A stretch of DNA of 64,000 bases from Sparassis latifolia (taxonomy: Eukaryota; Basidiomycota; Agaricomycetes; Polyporales; Sparassidaceae). The stretch lies in NCBI GenBank assembly GCA_018466975.1, contig CM031556.1, forward strand, positions 1,364,001-1,428,000, read 5' to 3'. The notes under the pieces were generated by a model. It was given only the letters and a program-made list of their open reading frames with translations. It was not told where the DNA came from and did not search any database. The position numbers and the translations under genes were made by a program. Of this stretch, positions 34,256-46,524 are shown piece after piece. Position 1 is the first letter of the stretch, and the number at the start of each line of letters is the position of its first letter.

Positions 34256-35030
34256 GATTATGCTGGAAGGAAGGAACGGTTGTGTTCTAATCCCCAGGCT
34301 TAGCGGGGAGCTGCGATGATGGTGGTTGGAGAAGCAGAGGAGTCGTCGGGCTAGTCTGTTATATATTGATGCAAGCGACCTGGCGACGCGCAGAGTGGTC
34401 CCACCACGCGTTACGGTAAGCATACGTTGTTGCCCGTTATTTGTTCCCCTCGTGATCGCGACGCGTTGCGTGACGTGACGCGTCCAGTATGCACACCTTC
34501 ATCGGGATGGTTTCCACTTTCTCACGGGTATTTTCGCATTTGTTTGAATGCTTCTCTCCTCTCTCCAGCCGTTCAACTACGATGAGAACTAATATGTCGG
34601 AGATCAAAAAACCATTGGTAGAACGCAATGGTTTTTTCGATGTCCGATATATTGGCTTTCGGCAGCCTCCGAGGCGGAGCCGAGGAACGGCCGCACAGCA
34701 CGATCGTCTGGCTTGCAAGACTAGAATTCTTTCTCGTGCGGCTGAAAACAGTACGCTTCTTCCGATTGGCAGAGGTTACTCCAGACTCTGGTAGCAAATC
34801 TTTATACGCTCGTCGGTGCAGAAGAGAAAGTGGTGTTGGTTATATTGACACAAAAACGCGGCCTTGGGGAACTTGCAGCAATTCTGCCCGAGCCACCCGG
34901 AGAGTCGGAAGTTGATCGGAAGACTTGAAGACTACACCCACATAAACTGAAGCGCTTGGCGCGCGGCTCCCAAGTAGAGCCCCTTCGAATCGGAAGCCGA
35001 GAATTCAAAACCGGCAACTCCAATTCTTCC
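34256..35030. promoter_or_regulatory. Divergent intergenic region with one long hairpin
   Basis: 775 bp between the divergent DUF7726 and IES2 genes, with no supported gene. An imperfect inverted repeat at about 34592-34651 (arms around ATCAAAAAACCATTG and CAATGGTTTTTTCGAT, loop of about 8 bases) stands out. It could be a small decayed TIR element. Confidence 0.4.
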
Positions 35031-36558
35031 ATGGCGCCACGGATGTCACAGGAAGAACGCGATGATGAGTCCGACGCGGGCAGCGGTGTGTATCCTCGCT
35101 TGTTGCATCATATAAATATCGCAACTGCTGCCGCGCAGATATGCAGATGTCCCAATCCGATACCGAGCCCGCAGACATGGACCCAGAGGACGAAGAGAAC
35201 CCCCAGGAGGAGGGCGATGACATGGATGTGGATGTAGACGCGGACGAGGATCCTGCGTCGGGCGCAGATGAGCCTGCTCGAGACGACGAAGGGGTGGACG
35301 ACAAAGACGTGGAAGCAGAGGAGGAAGATGAAGAGGAGCAGGCGGTACGCCATCCTTCGTCTTTCACTCTCGATTGTTCCGGTTAAACTGCAGAGCTCTC
35401 TAGAATACTGACGTCGATGCACTCTCATCGTCGCCGCCCCCGGTGCAACGCCCTGATCCCGCTTTGCAACCTCGGCTCAAGATCAAACTCAAATTCTCGC
35501 GATTCAACAGCGCTGTGCCTACTGCAACCACCACGCCAGACGAGTCTGTCGTACCCTCTCGCCGTGGAGCATCTCGGGGTACGGTGGTGTTTCACACTGC
35601 ACCTTTTGTCTCGCATTAACGTCCGTCGTTTTAGATATTGACATCGAGTCCGAGGATACTGACGAAGATGAGCTCGGGTCAACTCGTTCTGCCTCAGTTG
35701 CAACTACAGGTACTGCGGGAAGGCCCTTGACTGCCCGACAAGCCGTCCTCGCCAATGTAGTGGACCCGTCGCATGTATCCTTAGGTGTGCAAACTCTCAT
35801 TCCCCAGTATCCTTGAAAGTCATCGTTGAACGTTGCTGACTTGCACCCTGGCTGACAGTGGAGCCGCCAAATCCACGGAAGAAGAAACCTTTGACCGAGG
35901 GGGAGATCGCTCTGAAGCGCGAAGAGACAGCCCGAAAACGCAAAAACCTAACAGAGAAGAAGCTTGCGGATGAGAAGGTAGGCGCACCAGGTCACCTTGA
36001 TGGAGTGCTCAACACCGCTCATGTCCCACACTCGTACAGGCTGAAACCATCAATCGCCTGTTGAAGAAGCAGACCAGAAAGGGGAAGCGCAATGCGTTGT
36101 CCACCGCAGACGATCGACCGACGCCGGGTTCGGCCCCACATGACGCTAAGGCCCAAGCTCCCGTGCCCACCATGTACAGGTGGATCTCAAGCTCGCGACC
36201 CCAGCCGCAACCTGGGGAAGAGGTGAAGGTGAAAAATGTGGGGATGGACGTGGAGGGAGAGGGGGAGGGAGAGGAATCGAAAGAGAGAGAGAACGACGAG
36301 GAGAGGGAGGGGCAGGGGCAGGCTGAGAAAGCGGAGCCGACCATGTACTTGTCCTTCTCCGTCCCCATTGCTGCCCTCCCTCCCGCTGCAGCTCAGCCCA
36401 CTGGTACCATGGACGTGGATGCCGCAGCGGCACGAACGCCGCCACGCTGCGACGTGCGTGGCTGCACACAGAGGAGGAAGTATCGTCTGGTGAAGGACTG
36501 GCAGAGGGGTGCCTGTGGGTTGGGGCATCTGAAGTTACTCGAGGCGCAACTTGCGTAG
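35031..36558 (+). CDS. IES2: INO80 complex subunit B / IES2 (PAPA-1 plus HIT zinc finger)
   Basis: Nuclear subunit that stimulates the INO80 chromatin remodeller. Start MAPRMSQEERDDESDAG. A very acidic second exon (MDVDVDADEDP, EAEEEDEEEQA) leads to LKIKLKFSRFNSAVP, the conserved patch preceding PAPA-1. The PAPA-1 region reads EIALKREETARKRKNLTEKK, followed after an intron by ETINRLLKKQTRKGKRN. At the C-terminus is a HIT-type zinc finger: C-DVRG-C, then KYRLVKDW and ACGLGHLKLLE. Five introns. The linker between the two domains is unusually rich in Glu and Gly (GEGEGEE) and in Met-Tyr repeats (TMYRWISS and TMYLSFSV). Identification is firm because both domains are in the expected order. Confidence 0.88.
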
Positions 36559-36918
36559 GTCTGTTACTGGATGTATTGGTATCTCTGGCTTGCCTGCATT
36601 GTTGTACAACTTTGTACCGTTCATGCTCCCTTCTATACTAGTTAGATAAGCTCCCGTGTATATTTAGCTTTTGCTTATCCTGTATGGGGTGTTGAGAGGA
36701 TATCGAAGTATCGTTCCGCTACACGCTTCAAGCTCCCCAACAACGTACAGGAGACCGTCTACGAGATGGAGTAGAGTACCTCGAAGTACATCATTCTAAC
36801 GAACGAGTATGATGTCACTGTTACCAAGGGAAATGCGGAGGGATATATGGTCCTGGTGATATTGAAGCGTCCAAAGACAAGGTATCCTGAAAACTACGGG
36901 CGGCAACATAGAGATCCA
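36559..36918. other. Convergent 3' region
   Basis: 360 bp between the 3' ends of two convergent genes. No gene or repeat is visible. Confidence 0.5.
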
Positions 36919-37754
36919 TCAATAAATTATCATAGCTAGGGCAGGTGCAGCGCAAAGCATGATAGAGAGAAATACGGAGGAACGCGGTAGGCTATGGTCG
37001 GCTGCATCGACGGGGAGGTACCCCGCCGGTAAAGAGCTTGCAGGTTGTTGTGTCGAGGATACATCAACGGTCGACCACAGGGTCTCTTCTTGGCTGTCGA
37101 AGAAATCAAACGTCAGAACAAGCGAATCGCATCTACACAACATCATTCATCAATATCGATGAGACTCACGTCGTAGTATATGCAACTGTTGATCCGGGTG
37201 CTGTTACTGTGCTGATGACCGTCTCCACTGAGACCATGACCACGGTGACAGACTGTGCTGTCGGAATCACCGTCACGGTGACGACATCGCTAGTCCCGCT
37301 TGGCTGCGTCTGGAAGTTCGTGGTGGAAGCGGCGGAAGAGTAGTTTCCTGAAAACCTTGTCGGAAGAGCAGTGGAAGGTTCGGTGACAGCGGTCGCAGGA
37401 AGACTGGATGGTACGATGGTCAAGGCAGACGTTCCACTTCCTGTGACAGTGCTGCTCGCGGAGCTGGGCGCATCATCCGCAGGTCCCTCACGAATAAAGA
37501 GTGACATATTGCTGAAGCTGCACGAAGACAGTCATCAGAACACAATAGAGCATGTAGGAAACAGAAAAGTACCTCTCATATGCGGACAGTCTTTCTCTCG
37601 CGACACCATTGACGAAATTGATATCCTTCAGCTTCACGAGAGCTCGAGCTTCTGTGTGAACGACCTCCACGCAAAGGGTACAGCAGATAAAAAGATGAAG
37701 AAGTTGAAACAATTTTAGCAGATGGACAATGGCGAAGCGATGTCTAGAGGCCAT
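36919..37754 (-). CDS. Ser/Thr-rich secreted or GPI-anchored surface protein
   Basis: Start MASRHRFAIVHLLKLFQ at 37754, with a hydrophobic leader (LLHLFICCTLCVEV). The first intron follows SAYE, and the next exon continues FSNMSLFIREGPADDAPS. The body is almost only Ser, Thr, Val and Pro (TVTVIPTAQSVTVVMV, TVTAPGSTVAYTT) and is likely O-glycosylated. After a second intron comes SLPAGYLPVDAADHSLPRS and a hydrophobic C-terminus (VFLSIMLCAAPALAMIIY), as in GPI-anchor signals or a membrane anchor. It lies tail to tail with IES2 and head to head with cyclin H (304 bp between starts). Function unknown. Confidence 0.6.
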
Positions 37755-38058
37755 AGTCTCAGCGTGGCCGTGCCCTGCCACGGATTGAAGTTGCAGCGCC
37801 TGCGCGAGATGATGGATATCCTGCGGCCTGCGCAATGCCAACGACCGCAAAACCCGAATGCATTTTCCTGCTGCGGATACTCGGGAGTTGTCAAGCGAGC
37901 ATGGCCAGATTATCGGAAATGGTCGTCATGAGCATGGGAAGCAGACAACGAAGACGCAACTTGAACAGATTCCCGTTTCGGACACGTTCGTCCTCGATCG
38001 AGATTCCAGATCGAGATCTCCCTGTAAACTTGCTCATCTGTTCTCAGCGCACTGTAAC

Positions 38059-39274
38059 ATGACCGCCATGACTGCACCAACGACAGCATCAACTAGCGAA
38101 GCATCTTCCTCCAAACACTCTCTATACGAAGGTAGCACCCAGTACCGTCATTGGCGCTACTCCCCCGAACAGCTCGCACAAGCACGAACCACCCTTAACG
38201 CCGCTGCAGTCAAGGCTATCCGCGACGCTTTCGAGACAGACGAGGCACGCCCGGTGCAACGCGCTATCATTCTCTGCTCTCTGATTAGTTTCGCTTTAGC
38301 TAGGCTCCTCTTCCAGTGTATCTTTCCTGAATGCAGACGAGGAGCTTCTGCTCGTGAAGCTGTATGTAGGCAAGATCTCACAACTATGTGGTCACTTCCG
38401 CTTCCCAGAAGAAGTGGAAGCAACCGCAGTAACATACCTCAAGAGATTCTACCTCAAGAATACGGTGATGGATTGGCATCCAAAAAATGTCATGTACGTT
38501 TCCATACTTGTCGAAGTTCCCGCGAGCTACTAAAGGACGAGTGCTAGGTTGACTGCCCTTTTCCTTGCGACGAAGACGACGAACCATCCGATAGCCCTTG
38601 AGGCCTATACTTCACATATTCCCAAGACTACACCCTCAGATGTGCTAGACCTCGAATTTCTGGTGGCGCAGAGTCTAGGTTTCGACTTCGCCGTTTGGCA
38701 TGCACATAGGGCATTGTGGGGTCTCTACCTCGACATACAGGTACGTATCATATATTGTATGCTACTCAATGGTCTTAAGCGGAGACAGAGTCTACCCGAT
38801 TTCTCGATAGAGGAGCTCAGAACAGCATACGAGGCTGCATTGAAGCACGTCCGGGCATCCAGACTGTCGGATGCCGAGCTAGTCTACACGCCTTCACAAA
38901 TAGCCCTCGCCTGTCTTGCGCTGGCATCTCCTTCCCTCGCATATTCTTGGGCGCGGTCAAAATATTCTGATGGTCATGATCCACCGGTGTTGATGCTCCT
39001 GGAACCACTGAAGGCCATGATCCTAACACAGGGTGCTCCACCGGAAGTGGAAGCCGTTCGGGAGGTTGACCGGCGACTGAAGCTGTGCAAAAACCCACAG
39101 AAAGTGGTTGGCAGCAAAGCATATTTGAAGAAGCAAGAAGAGACGGTGCGAAAGGCTGAAGAGAAGAGGAAGAGGAAGGCGGCAGAAGTGAAGAAGGCTA
39201 TGGAGGACGGCGACCCGTTCGGATGCGAACTGGCGGACGGTGGTGACTTGGACGATGATGACGACGATGATTAG
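38059..39274 (+). CDS. CCL1: Cyclin H (TFIIH/CAK subunit)
   Basis: Cyclin partner of the CDK7 kinase in TFIIH, acting in RNA polymerase II CTD phosphorylation. Start MTAMTAPTTASTSEASS at 38059. The N-terminal helix region reads YEGSTQYRHWRYSPEQLA, as in cyclin H and Ccl1. After an intron (acceptor near 38337) comes the cyclin box: DEELLLVKLYVGKISQLC, FPEEVEATAVTYLKRFYLKN, MDWHPKNVM, then LTALFLATKTTNHPIALE and LDLEFLVAQSLGFDFAVWHA. The second cyclin fold follows (SQIALACLALASPSLAYSW). The C-terminal tail is Lys/Glu-rich and ends in an Asp run. Intact. Domain order and length (about 340 residues) match fungal Ccl1. Confidence 0.92.
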
Positions 39275-39800
39275 TTGGTGATTGACGCGGATTGATGGAT
39301 GTCGTGGCGTTACCCATATTCATGTTCGTCCCGGGACAGTCTCGACGATGTTCACAGCAAGTGTCAGCTTGAATCCGAGCACGGTCGTGGATGAGCATGG
39401 AACAATCTGTCACTAAATTATTTTTTTGGCCACTTGCTGGTTGTCATGTTGCTCTCTGGAAGGAGTTGACAGCCTAATTTGAATGATCAATGTTGTGTCC
39501 GAGCGTGAGGATGTTGACTGTGCCCGAAGTCAGAGAATCGCGATTCCGGCCATGTCAGCGCGCGCGTGACACCTTGCATTCGTCTGCCAGACTGCCACCA
39601 CGGTACCACCACGGTACTTGAAAGCTTGACTACGTATACCCACTCCAGTCCTTCCTTCCTCGCCTTGTCTCCCGTCCTTTCCTCGGGAAGGTTGGTTCCT
39701 TCTCAAAAGGCCCAGAACTTTTCAGTGTTTCGCGGATCGCTTTGATATCCTTGATTCCCGGCCTTACTGGAACCGGACTGTCGCTTCTCGTCCTCCACCC
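39275..39800. other. Intergenic sequence between CCL1 and the CNH/GYF gene
   Basis: 526 bp holding the 3' end of one gene and the promoter of the next. A short direct duplication of CCACCACGGTA occurs near 39597. No gene is visible. Confidence 0.5.
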
Positions 39801-42800
39801 ATGTCCCTGTATCCCGCTGGTCTTACCCCAGACAGTATCGACGTCAACTTTGCTTCGTCGAGCTCTCCACCGCCTATGCAGTACGATCAATGGAGCGCGG
39901 CCGACACGGATGACGAGGCAGACATCCAAGAGGTTACTCAACAGGATGAGGATCTGACCGTCACAGCCGACAAGATTGCTGCCCCAGACAAGACGCTTCA
40001 CATTCAGACCGACTCGCCTGCCAATCTCAACCCCCCTGCTGTCCCAGAGAATGGCTTTGAGCAGGATGCGTCGAGCGTGCACAGCATGCCTGTCGTCCAA
40101 GTCACCGAGCCTACAAGTCCTACGCCCATGTCAGCACGAAACTCGACCTCGAGGTTTGGCAGTACGCCGGGCTCCAACCTGGCACCTCCATCTCCTGCTA
40201 CCGCGCAGGTGAGGCGAAACAACCGCCTTTCTATGCTTGATGTGTGTATTTCACTCGTTCTTTCTGGGTGAGTCTGCTGACTGCAGCAGGCTCGGGCGTC
40301 AAATCGACTGTCTGGTTTCTTTTCTTCCCTCATACACCGCCGAGATCCTGCGCTCGCCCCTTCTTCAGAAGCATCTACTCCGACAACTCCAAAGGCAGCC
40401 TCGTCATCGCGCGCGTCGTCTCCGGTTCCTTCCCGCCCAACCACTCCTCCACCTCAATTGCCAGCTCCATCTCTCATAGATCTTGGGTTGACTCTGTCTT
40501 CGCTCACTGCTCATCTTTCTCCGTCGAGTTCCAGTCACCCTCCTTCTAGCGGAGCTTTTCTTGGACCTCACTACTTGCTGTTATGTCACGTTCAGGGACT
40601 TGATGTTCTGCCGCTCATAGGTCCGCCTTCACCACAGCCTTACGCGCTGATCCGACGGGTACCCTTTAAGAGTGTCGTCGTCATGGAGCACCGCGGAGTA
40701 CTTGTTGCTATTGCAGGCCGGAGAGACGGTGTGAGGGTGTACGCGTTGGAGGAAATCAAACGAGCTGTCGAATGGAGAATGGAGGCGGAGGTGAGGAGGG
40801 AGCAGGAACGCGCACGGAGAGAGTTGGTAAAACGTTCGCAAGTCACGTACTCGGGCCTAGGTCATCACGATGGCGAAAAACGGGGATCGACTGAGAAGGA
40901 TATGCGCGGGAAGACACCCGTAACTCCGGTGTCGGGGAAGAACTCTGCTCCTTGGACATCTGGGTCTGTTCCTCCTGTACCTCATCTTGGTCGGCCAAAG
41001 CCTCCTGCACGAACTGCAACCGTGAAGGCGCCCAAGGCCAAGCCGAAGACGCCAGCACGCCCAACTACCCCTACAGGACCACCGCCTGCGTATAACACTC
41101 CCGCAACGCCTCGCGCTCGCGATCCGCCCGTTGCGCCTGTTACACGCTCTCGCGCGACTTCCATCAGCGAGGTCATGGCTGGCACGGTGAATCGGCACCA
41201 TACGCTGGATAATCCGATTCAGGTAGACGAGGATGCGAAGGCGGATTGGGCATCAAGCGATGACGAGGCTATTAATGTGGTTGCGGCACCTAGCGGCAGC
41301 CAAATGCTAGACGAACGAACAAGCTCAATGGCCGCTACTACCGCGTCCACCGCTGGCTCTCGCCCCACGCTGGATATGGGCCGTGTACAGAGCGCGCCCA
41401 GCATACAGACTCGAACGACACGGAGAAGTCGCCCGTCGAACCTGGATCTCACCATCACGCGTACAAACACCGTCACCAACGTGGTACCGGTCCCTCCCCC
41501 ATCTCCTACGCCAACACTTCTTTCATTACAGCAAGCGTTGACGCTTCCGCCTAGCATGGGGACGCTGTCGACGTTAAGCTCAGTTGGCAATACAGCACCC
41601 AATGCGGATGCGGATGTGGATGCGGACATTGAAGCAGACGAGGACGATGACGGCGACATGGAGCCTGCCTCTCCCTCGACTCCTACCCGAGAGCGTATCA
41701 GTCTGGCGGAGGCTCTTCTGGAGAGTCGCTTACCTGACTTACCGCCTGTCGGCACACGTCGTCCACAACAGCCCATCCTCCTCGATGCTCGTGAGGACGA
41801 GGTACCTGCCAGTCCGCGGACTTCCGAGTCTACTTACACGGGGCAGAGTTTGGGAGAACAGCCGACCGGGCGAAGGCGTAGGCGATGGTCTGTGTTGGGC
41901 GGAGTGTTCACACACATCCCAGGGAACTCGCAGTCATCTATCCCATCTCTCCCAGAGAGCACAGCCCTCGGTGGAAGCTCTTCAGTGGCGGAGGACCAAC
42001 CGACAGAAATGCGGGAACGGACTACCTCTCAGTTGACGCGCTCAAACTCTACGCGTATCGTGCAGTCGAGTTCTACGGTGAGTGTGCGCCCTCCGAGCAG
42101 ACCATCGACGTCGCCCGGACCATCGGGTACATCGGAGAGATCTGCAGCTGCTCTTGTTGGCGACCTCCCACCTCTCCCATCTGCCCGGATACCTAGTGCA
42201 TCCACCCGGTTCCTTCCTAGGATCATCACCAATGCGTTCCAGGCTCGTCGGTCAGATGATACACCCATTCTGCCCAGGGCATCAGAGGGCGATGTCAAGC
42301 GGACAGTAGCGGGACCTATCCCACCACACGCACCGGCGCCGAAGTTGGAGTATGTCAAGCTTCCTGGCACAAAGGGTGCTGTTATGGTTAAAGCGGTAGA
42401 GACTGCGAAGAAAAGGTTTGTGCTCGTGCTCTTTCAGTGTCATCATCTTATGACGTCTTTATGTTCCATTTCCAGTTTCCTTGCCATCCTCTGCGGAGAA
42501 AACGGGGAGAAGGTGGAGCTGTTCGCGGGAACGTACCGCACTGCTCTTGGACTCTCTCGGACGTTCATTCTTCCAGACTCACCTCGGTCACTTGAGTTGC
42601 AGCTGCAGGGCGACGATCTGGTGGAGGTATTCCTCGTATTCTCACAGAATGTCTTCGGCTTGGAACCAGCCACCGTACGGGTAAGAGAGGTCAGGATAGG
42701 GCGTGCTGAGCGTAGGGCCGCACGACGCCGAGCTCGTGAAAACAGGATCGACCAGGCTGATCAAAATCTGGATGCCGATGCAGAGGGATCTGGTGCTGGC

Positions 42801-44143
42801 GATGATGATACCGCGGTCAACGTCACCATCGTTGCACCATCCACCCCAGTTACTGAAGAAGGGGTGGTGGGAGGGCCACCACAAATTCCGTCTACCCCTA
42901 CATCGGCGCACCCCTCGAACACGTCACAACATCAGCTTGATAGCTCAAGTACCGCCTGCAACTCAACAGATGAACTGACTGCCGTCGCCGCCGCACAGTC
43001 CAGCCCCTACACCACCTTCCAGCAGCTGTCCTTTGCACCTAAGTTCCCACTGGCCACAATAGCGGATGACTATGTGATCCCACCCACTTATCCCTCCTTC
43101 TTAGAGTACAGGAGCGAGTATGAGCCTGAAGTCAACGGTAGCTCAAATGTGGATCTGTCTCAAGTGCAGTTCTCTCCTCCTGGTCTTCCTGTACCGATAC
43201 CGGCTCCGCCGTCAAAATGGTTCTATCGAGATCCGAAAGGTGTGGTCCACGGTGAGTTGATAATTTTTCCTGTAGGCGATTTTCTGACTACGTTTCACTA
43301 GGCCCGTGGAAGTCAACGCTTATGCAAGCGTGGTACAAGGACGGTTTACTTCCGCCGGATCTACCTGTGAGACGTGAGGAGGACACGGAATATATGTTGC
43401 TCAAGGATTTGCGGTTACAATGTGTGGACCCCTCGCATCCTTTCCGCTCCTCTCCCCCATTACCCAGCCCTTCTCAGTCAGTCTTAGTACCAGATGCTGC
43501 CAAGCCTCTTCTCTCCCCGATTTCCTTGTTGTCGCAACCGAAGCACTTCGGCCCTCCTGCTCTCTTCTACTCGTCACGCGGTGGACATAGTACTACCATT
43601 GTCGATGCTCGAGGCAGATCCGTTCTCAAGGGACGGTTCCTGTGGAGTCCGGACGACAGCGAAGAGCAACATGCATGGATCGCCAAGCTGGGCGATGTGA
43701 AGCGTCTAGAGGCCTTCGACGTGCGGGATCGTGCTGTTCTCGTGGCTATGCGACAGGGCGGTCTCGAGGCGGTCGACTTCGGCGACGCGCTGCTCCGGCC
43801 AGCTGACCACTCGCGTACAGTATACCCTCATTTCCAGCCCGCTTCCTCCAGCATCAATCGACGTGAGCCGTTCGTGTGGAAGATCGGGTCGCCGTTGTCA
43901 TCGCAGTCCTCGTCTTCATCGTTGTCGTCTCTACCTGCACTCACGAAACCTTCACACCGGAAGAAGCAGAGCACGGGTCCAGCCAAGCCACCGGGAAGAT
44001 CTGACTTTTCGCATTCGGCCGATGTGGATTCTTTCTTGCAAGATGAGGTGCTCTTCCTAGGGAGGAAGAACGACGAGCTGTACATATGCGAGAGGAGGAC
44101 TGGTTCCTTTCGGATACTGAGATTATCGGTGAACCCGTCTTGA
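39801..44143 (+). CDS. CNH-like protein with GYF domain
   Basis: Large protein of about 1380 residues. Exon 1 (39801-40239) encodes MSLYPAGLTPDSIDVNF and a Ser/Pro-rich region. After an intron the reading continues ARASNRLSGFFSSLIH. A citron-homology-like part starts with HYLLLCHVQGLDVLPL and FKSVVVMEHRGVLVAIAGRR then DGVRVYALEEIKRAVEWR (about 40570-40780). Over 500 low-complexity residues follow, then a second beta-propeller-like piece: FLAILCGENGEKVELF and SLELQLQGDDLVEVFLVF (42475-42650). A GYF domain, which binds Pro-rich peptides, is split by an intron at about 43251-43301: KWFYRDPKGVVHG then PWKSTLMQAWYKDGLLPPDL and VRREEDTEYMLLKDL. Near the C-terminus is VAMRQGGLEAVDFGDALL. Split CNH plus GYF is an odd architecture. 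A Rho-signalling or vesicle-tethering role is possible but unproven. Confidence 0.72.
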
Positions 44144-44446
44144 TGACCTTTTACATACCTGCTTTATTTTATTCGTGGAGGCGACCTGTCGTTTAGGATA
44201 GGCTTCGCCACTTGTGCGTTAATGTGCTATGTCAACTTAGTTATATGCATCTTCCGTGTATGTTGCAGTCGTTTTCCCCCTCATCAGCAGGCATCGGCCC
44301 ATTGTGATGTAGCAAAGTACATTAGATGAAGAACATTGAAAGCATGTATGTGCACATCCGATTAGAGGCGGCAAACTGTGCAGGGTCGCCGCAGGCCAAG
44401 CCAGCAAGATATCGTGAGCGTTGGGGCATGGTACGGATAAAACGGG
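44144..44446. other. Convergent 3' region
   Basis: About 300 bp between convergent stop codons. No gene or repeat is visible. Confidence 0.5.
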
Positions 44447-46222
44447 TCAGTTGGGACTGCGAACTGAAGTAGCTTTGGCTTCCTTCTGCTCTTTCACCCA
44501 CTCGTCGACTATTTCTTTTTCTACTTCAATCCCATGCTCTACCCGCATGTGGCGTCGGAAGTCATATGCGCGGCTGAAAACGTACTGGCATAGACCGGTA
44601 TGACTAGATGATTCAGGCTGACGCGAGCCCGAGCCTGAAGGAGCGAGTGTATCATCGACTACGAAGATCGCAGGTAGGTGGGGATGCGGACATTTAAGGA
44701 CCTTGAGGCAGTTCATCTGTTCCCGCGAGTGCGTGGCGTACGCTTGTCCAGTGATGAAGTCTATAGCCAACGATTCTTCCGGGCGTGGCTGCTCCTGAGC
44801 TTGTATACCACTGGCCTCGGCCTCATCCGAAGCTTCGTGGTCCTCTTCAGAGTCAGAATTCAGGGGATCATTCGAATGGACCTTGGCAACATGACGTTGG
44901 AGGAGATGCTTCCAGCCAAACGCGCGTCCGCAGTCCGAGTGTGAACAGACGAAATCGCGGCGGCCGAGATGAGACACATTTGTATGCGTCGTCAGCGCGT
45001 GTTTCTGCAACCAGATGCCAACAATCAGCACACCCGAGGATGTGAGACAGGACACGACGTACAGATTTGAAGTCTTTTCCGCATCCGGGTATCTCACAGA
45101 TCCAGTCTCTGCCAAGTTCCCCGCCTCTGCGTCGCTTGCGCGGCTTTTCGTCCTCACATTCGTCGGCAGAACCATTTCCCATTTTGTCCAAGTCGGCCTC
45201 GGCATCACGTTGTGCGTGTATCTTGAGATGAGCACGGAGACCCGCTTGCGCGCTGAAAGTCTTCCCATTGCAAGATGGGTAGGGGCACGTTGGCCGATGG
45301 GCACTGCGCATATGTTGCTGTAGGGAAGACCAAGTGGGGTAGTAGGTAGGCAATGCACCTTCAGCAGGCAAGCAGGACTCGTGAACGCAGGTGTAGCGCT
45401 TATCTAATACAAGATGACCGACAGACGCTGCAGAATAGCTGACTTCGACTCACTGTCGTGGGTCTTCATGTGTGCACGTAGCTTCTGATTGTTCGGGAAC
45501 GATTTTGTGCATCCGGCATGTTCGCAGCGATACGGTTTTGTCCCAGGAGGACGATGAGCGGAACAGATGTGTTCGCGTAATTGATGATGTTTCGAAAATG
45601 CTGCATCGCAGCAGGTTTCTGCGCACTGCATCCGCTGTCAGGGAATAGAGCACACAAATAATGGAATGCTCACTTTGAATGGTTTCTCTCCCGTATGGAC
45701 TTTACTATGCGCGAGGAGGTGCGGGGCGGTCCAGAAGCGTTTGCCGCACCCAGGCTCTTCGCAAGCAAACGGCCTTTCCGACCCTGGGAGGTGCGCTCGT
45801 GCATGCACTTGGAGGTGACACTCGCGGAGAAACGACTTATCGCACGTTGTACATACGAACGGCCGCTGAACTGACAGTCAACGATCAGCACACCTTGCAT
45901 TTGGTAACGCACGCACATCTCCTGTATGCGACCTCTCGTGCTCGGCGAGACGTGACGGTTTTGAATAGGCCTTCGTGCATCCATCAAAAGTGCACTTGTA
46001 ACGCCTTTTCGGATCGTGGTTCTCGCCCTTCCAGGATGCGACTTCACCAGAATCAGAATCTATGCGAATGACGGCAGAGCTAGGCTCATACTCTGACTCA
46101 GAAGCAGAGAGGACGTCACAACCTGGCGGTGGAGAAGCAAGATGAAGAACCAGTGGTTCTGTCGTCCTCTTCCGTTTCTGAAGCACTACTGTACTGGCCG
46201 ACAGCACAGGAGAGCCCGCCAT
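44447..46222 (-). CDS. Transcription factor IIIA-like multi-C2H2 zinc finger protein
   Basis: Start MAGSPVLSASTVVLQKRK at 46222. At least nine C2H2 fingers in a row can be read through short introns: YKCTFDGCTKAYSKPSRL, FVCTTCDKSFLRECHL, FACEEPGCGKRFWTAPHL, CAETCCDAAFSKHHQL, YRCEHAGCTKSFPNNQKL, a divergent finger ending WSSLQQHMRSAH, CPYPSCNGKTFSAQAGL, WICEIPGCGKDFKS plus KHALTTHTNVSH, and FVCSHSDCGRAFGWKHLL. A tenth (FSRAYDFRRHMRVEH) lies near the C-terminus. Finger number, the TFIIIA-like THTGEKPF linkers in the first fingers and the long spacer between the eighth and ninth regions fit fungal TFIIIA, which binds the 5S rRNA gene and 5S RNA. The name rests on architecture, so another poly-finger regulator is possible. 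Confidence 0.82.
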
Positions 46223-46524
46223 AGCACAGTCCGAGGCGCAGAGAACAAAATTTTACCCGCGTTCAGCACTATTGTAGCACGTGGCCGCGTCTCGATCAGA
46301 TGCAAAACACGATCTCCTCTTCAAATTGGCTGATTTGGCTGGGAGTTCAAAAAGTACTTCTCCGGCAGACAGATGGGATGCGGGGGAACCAAAAGGGCAA
46401 CGAATAACATAATTGAAGCAGGGAATACTACTATTTGAGCTGATCAAGAAGTTACGCCAAATCTCACATCGCGCCGGTGCTATAACCGAGTTAATACTCG
46501 GATGTCTACATGCTACTCTATAGT
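46223..46524. other. Intergenic sequence between TFIIIA-like gene and MFS gene
   Basis: About 300 bp upstream of the TFIIIA-like start and downstream of the MFS stop. No gene or repeat is visible. Confidence 0.5.

Noticed and set aside
36146..36528. Antisense Ser/Pro/Leu-rich frames inside IES2
   Set aside because: They mirror the Glu/Gly/Arg-rich linker of IES2 on the other strand.
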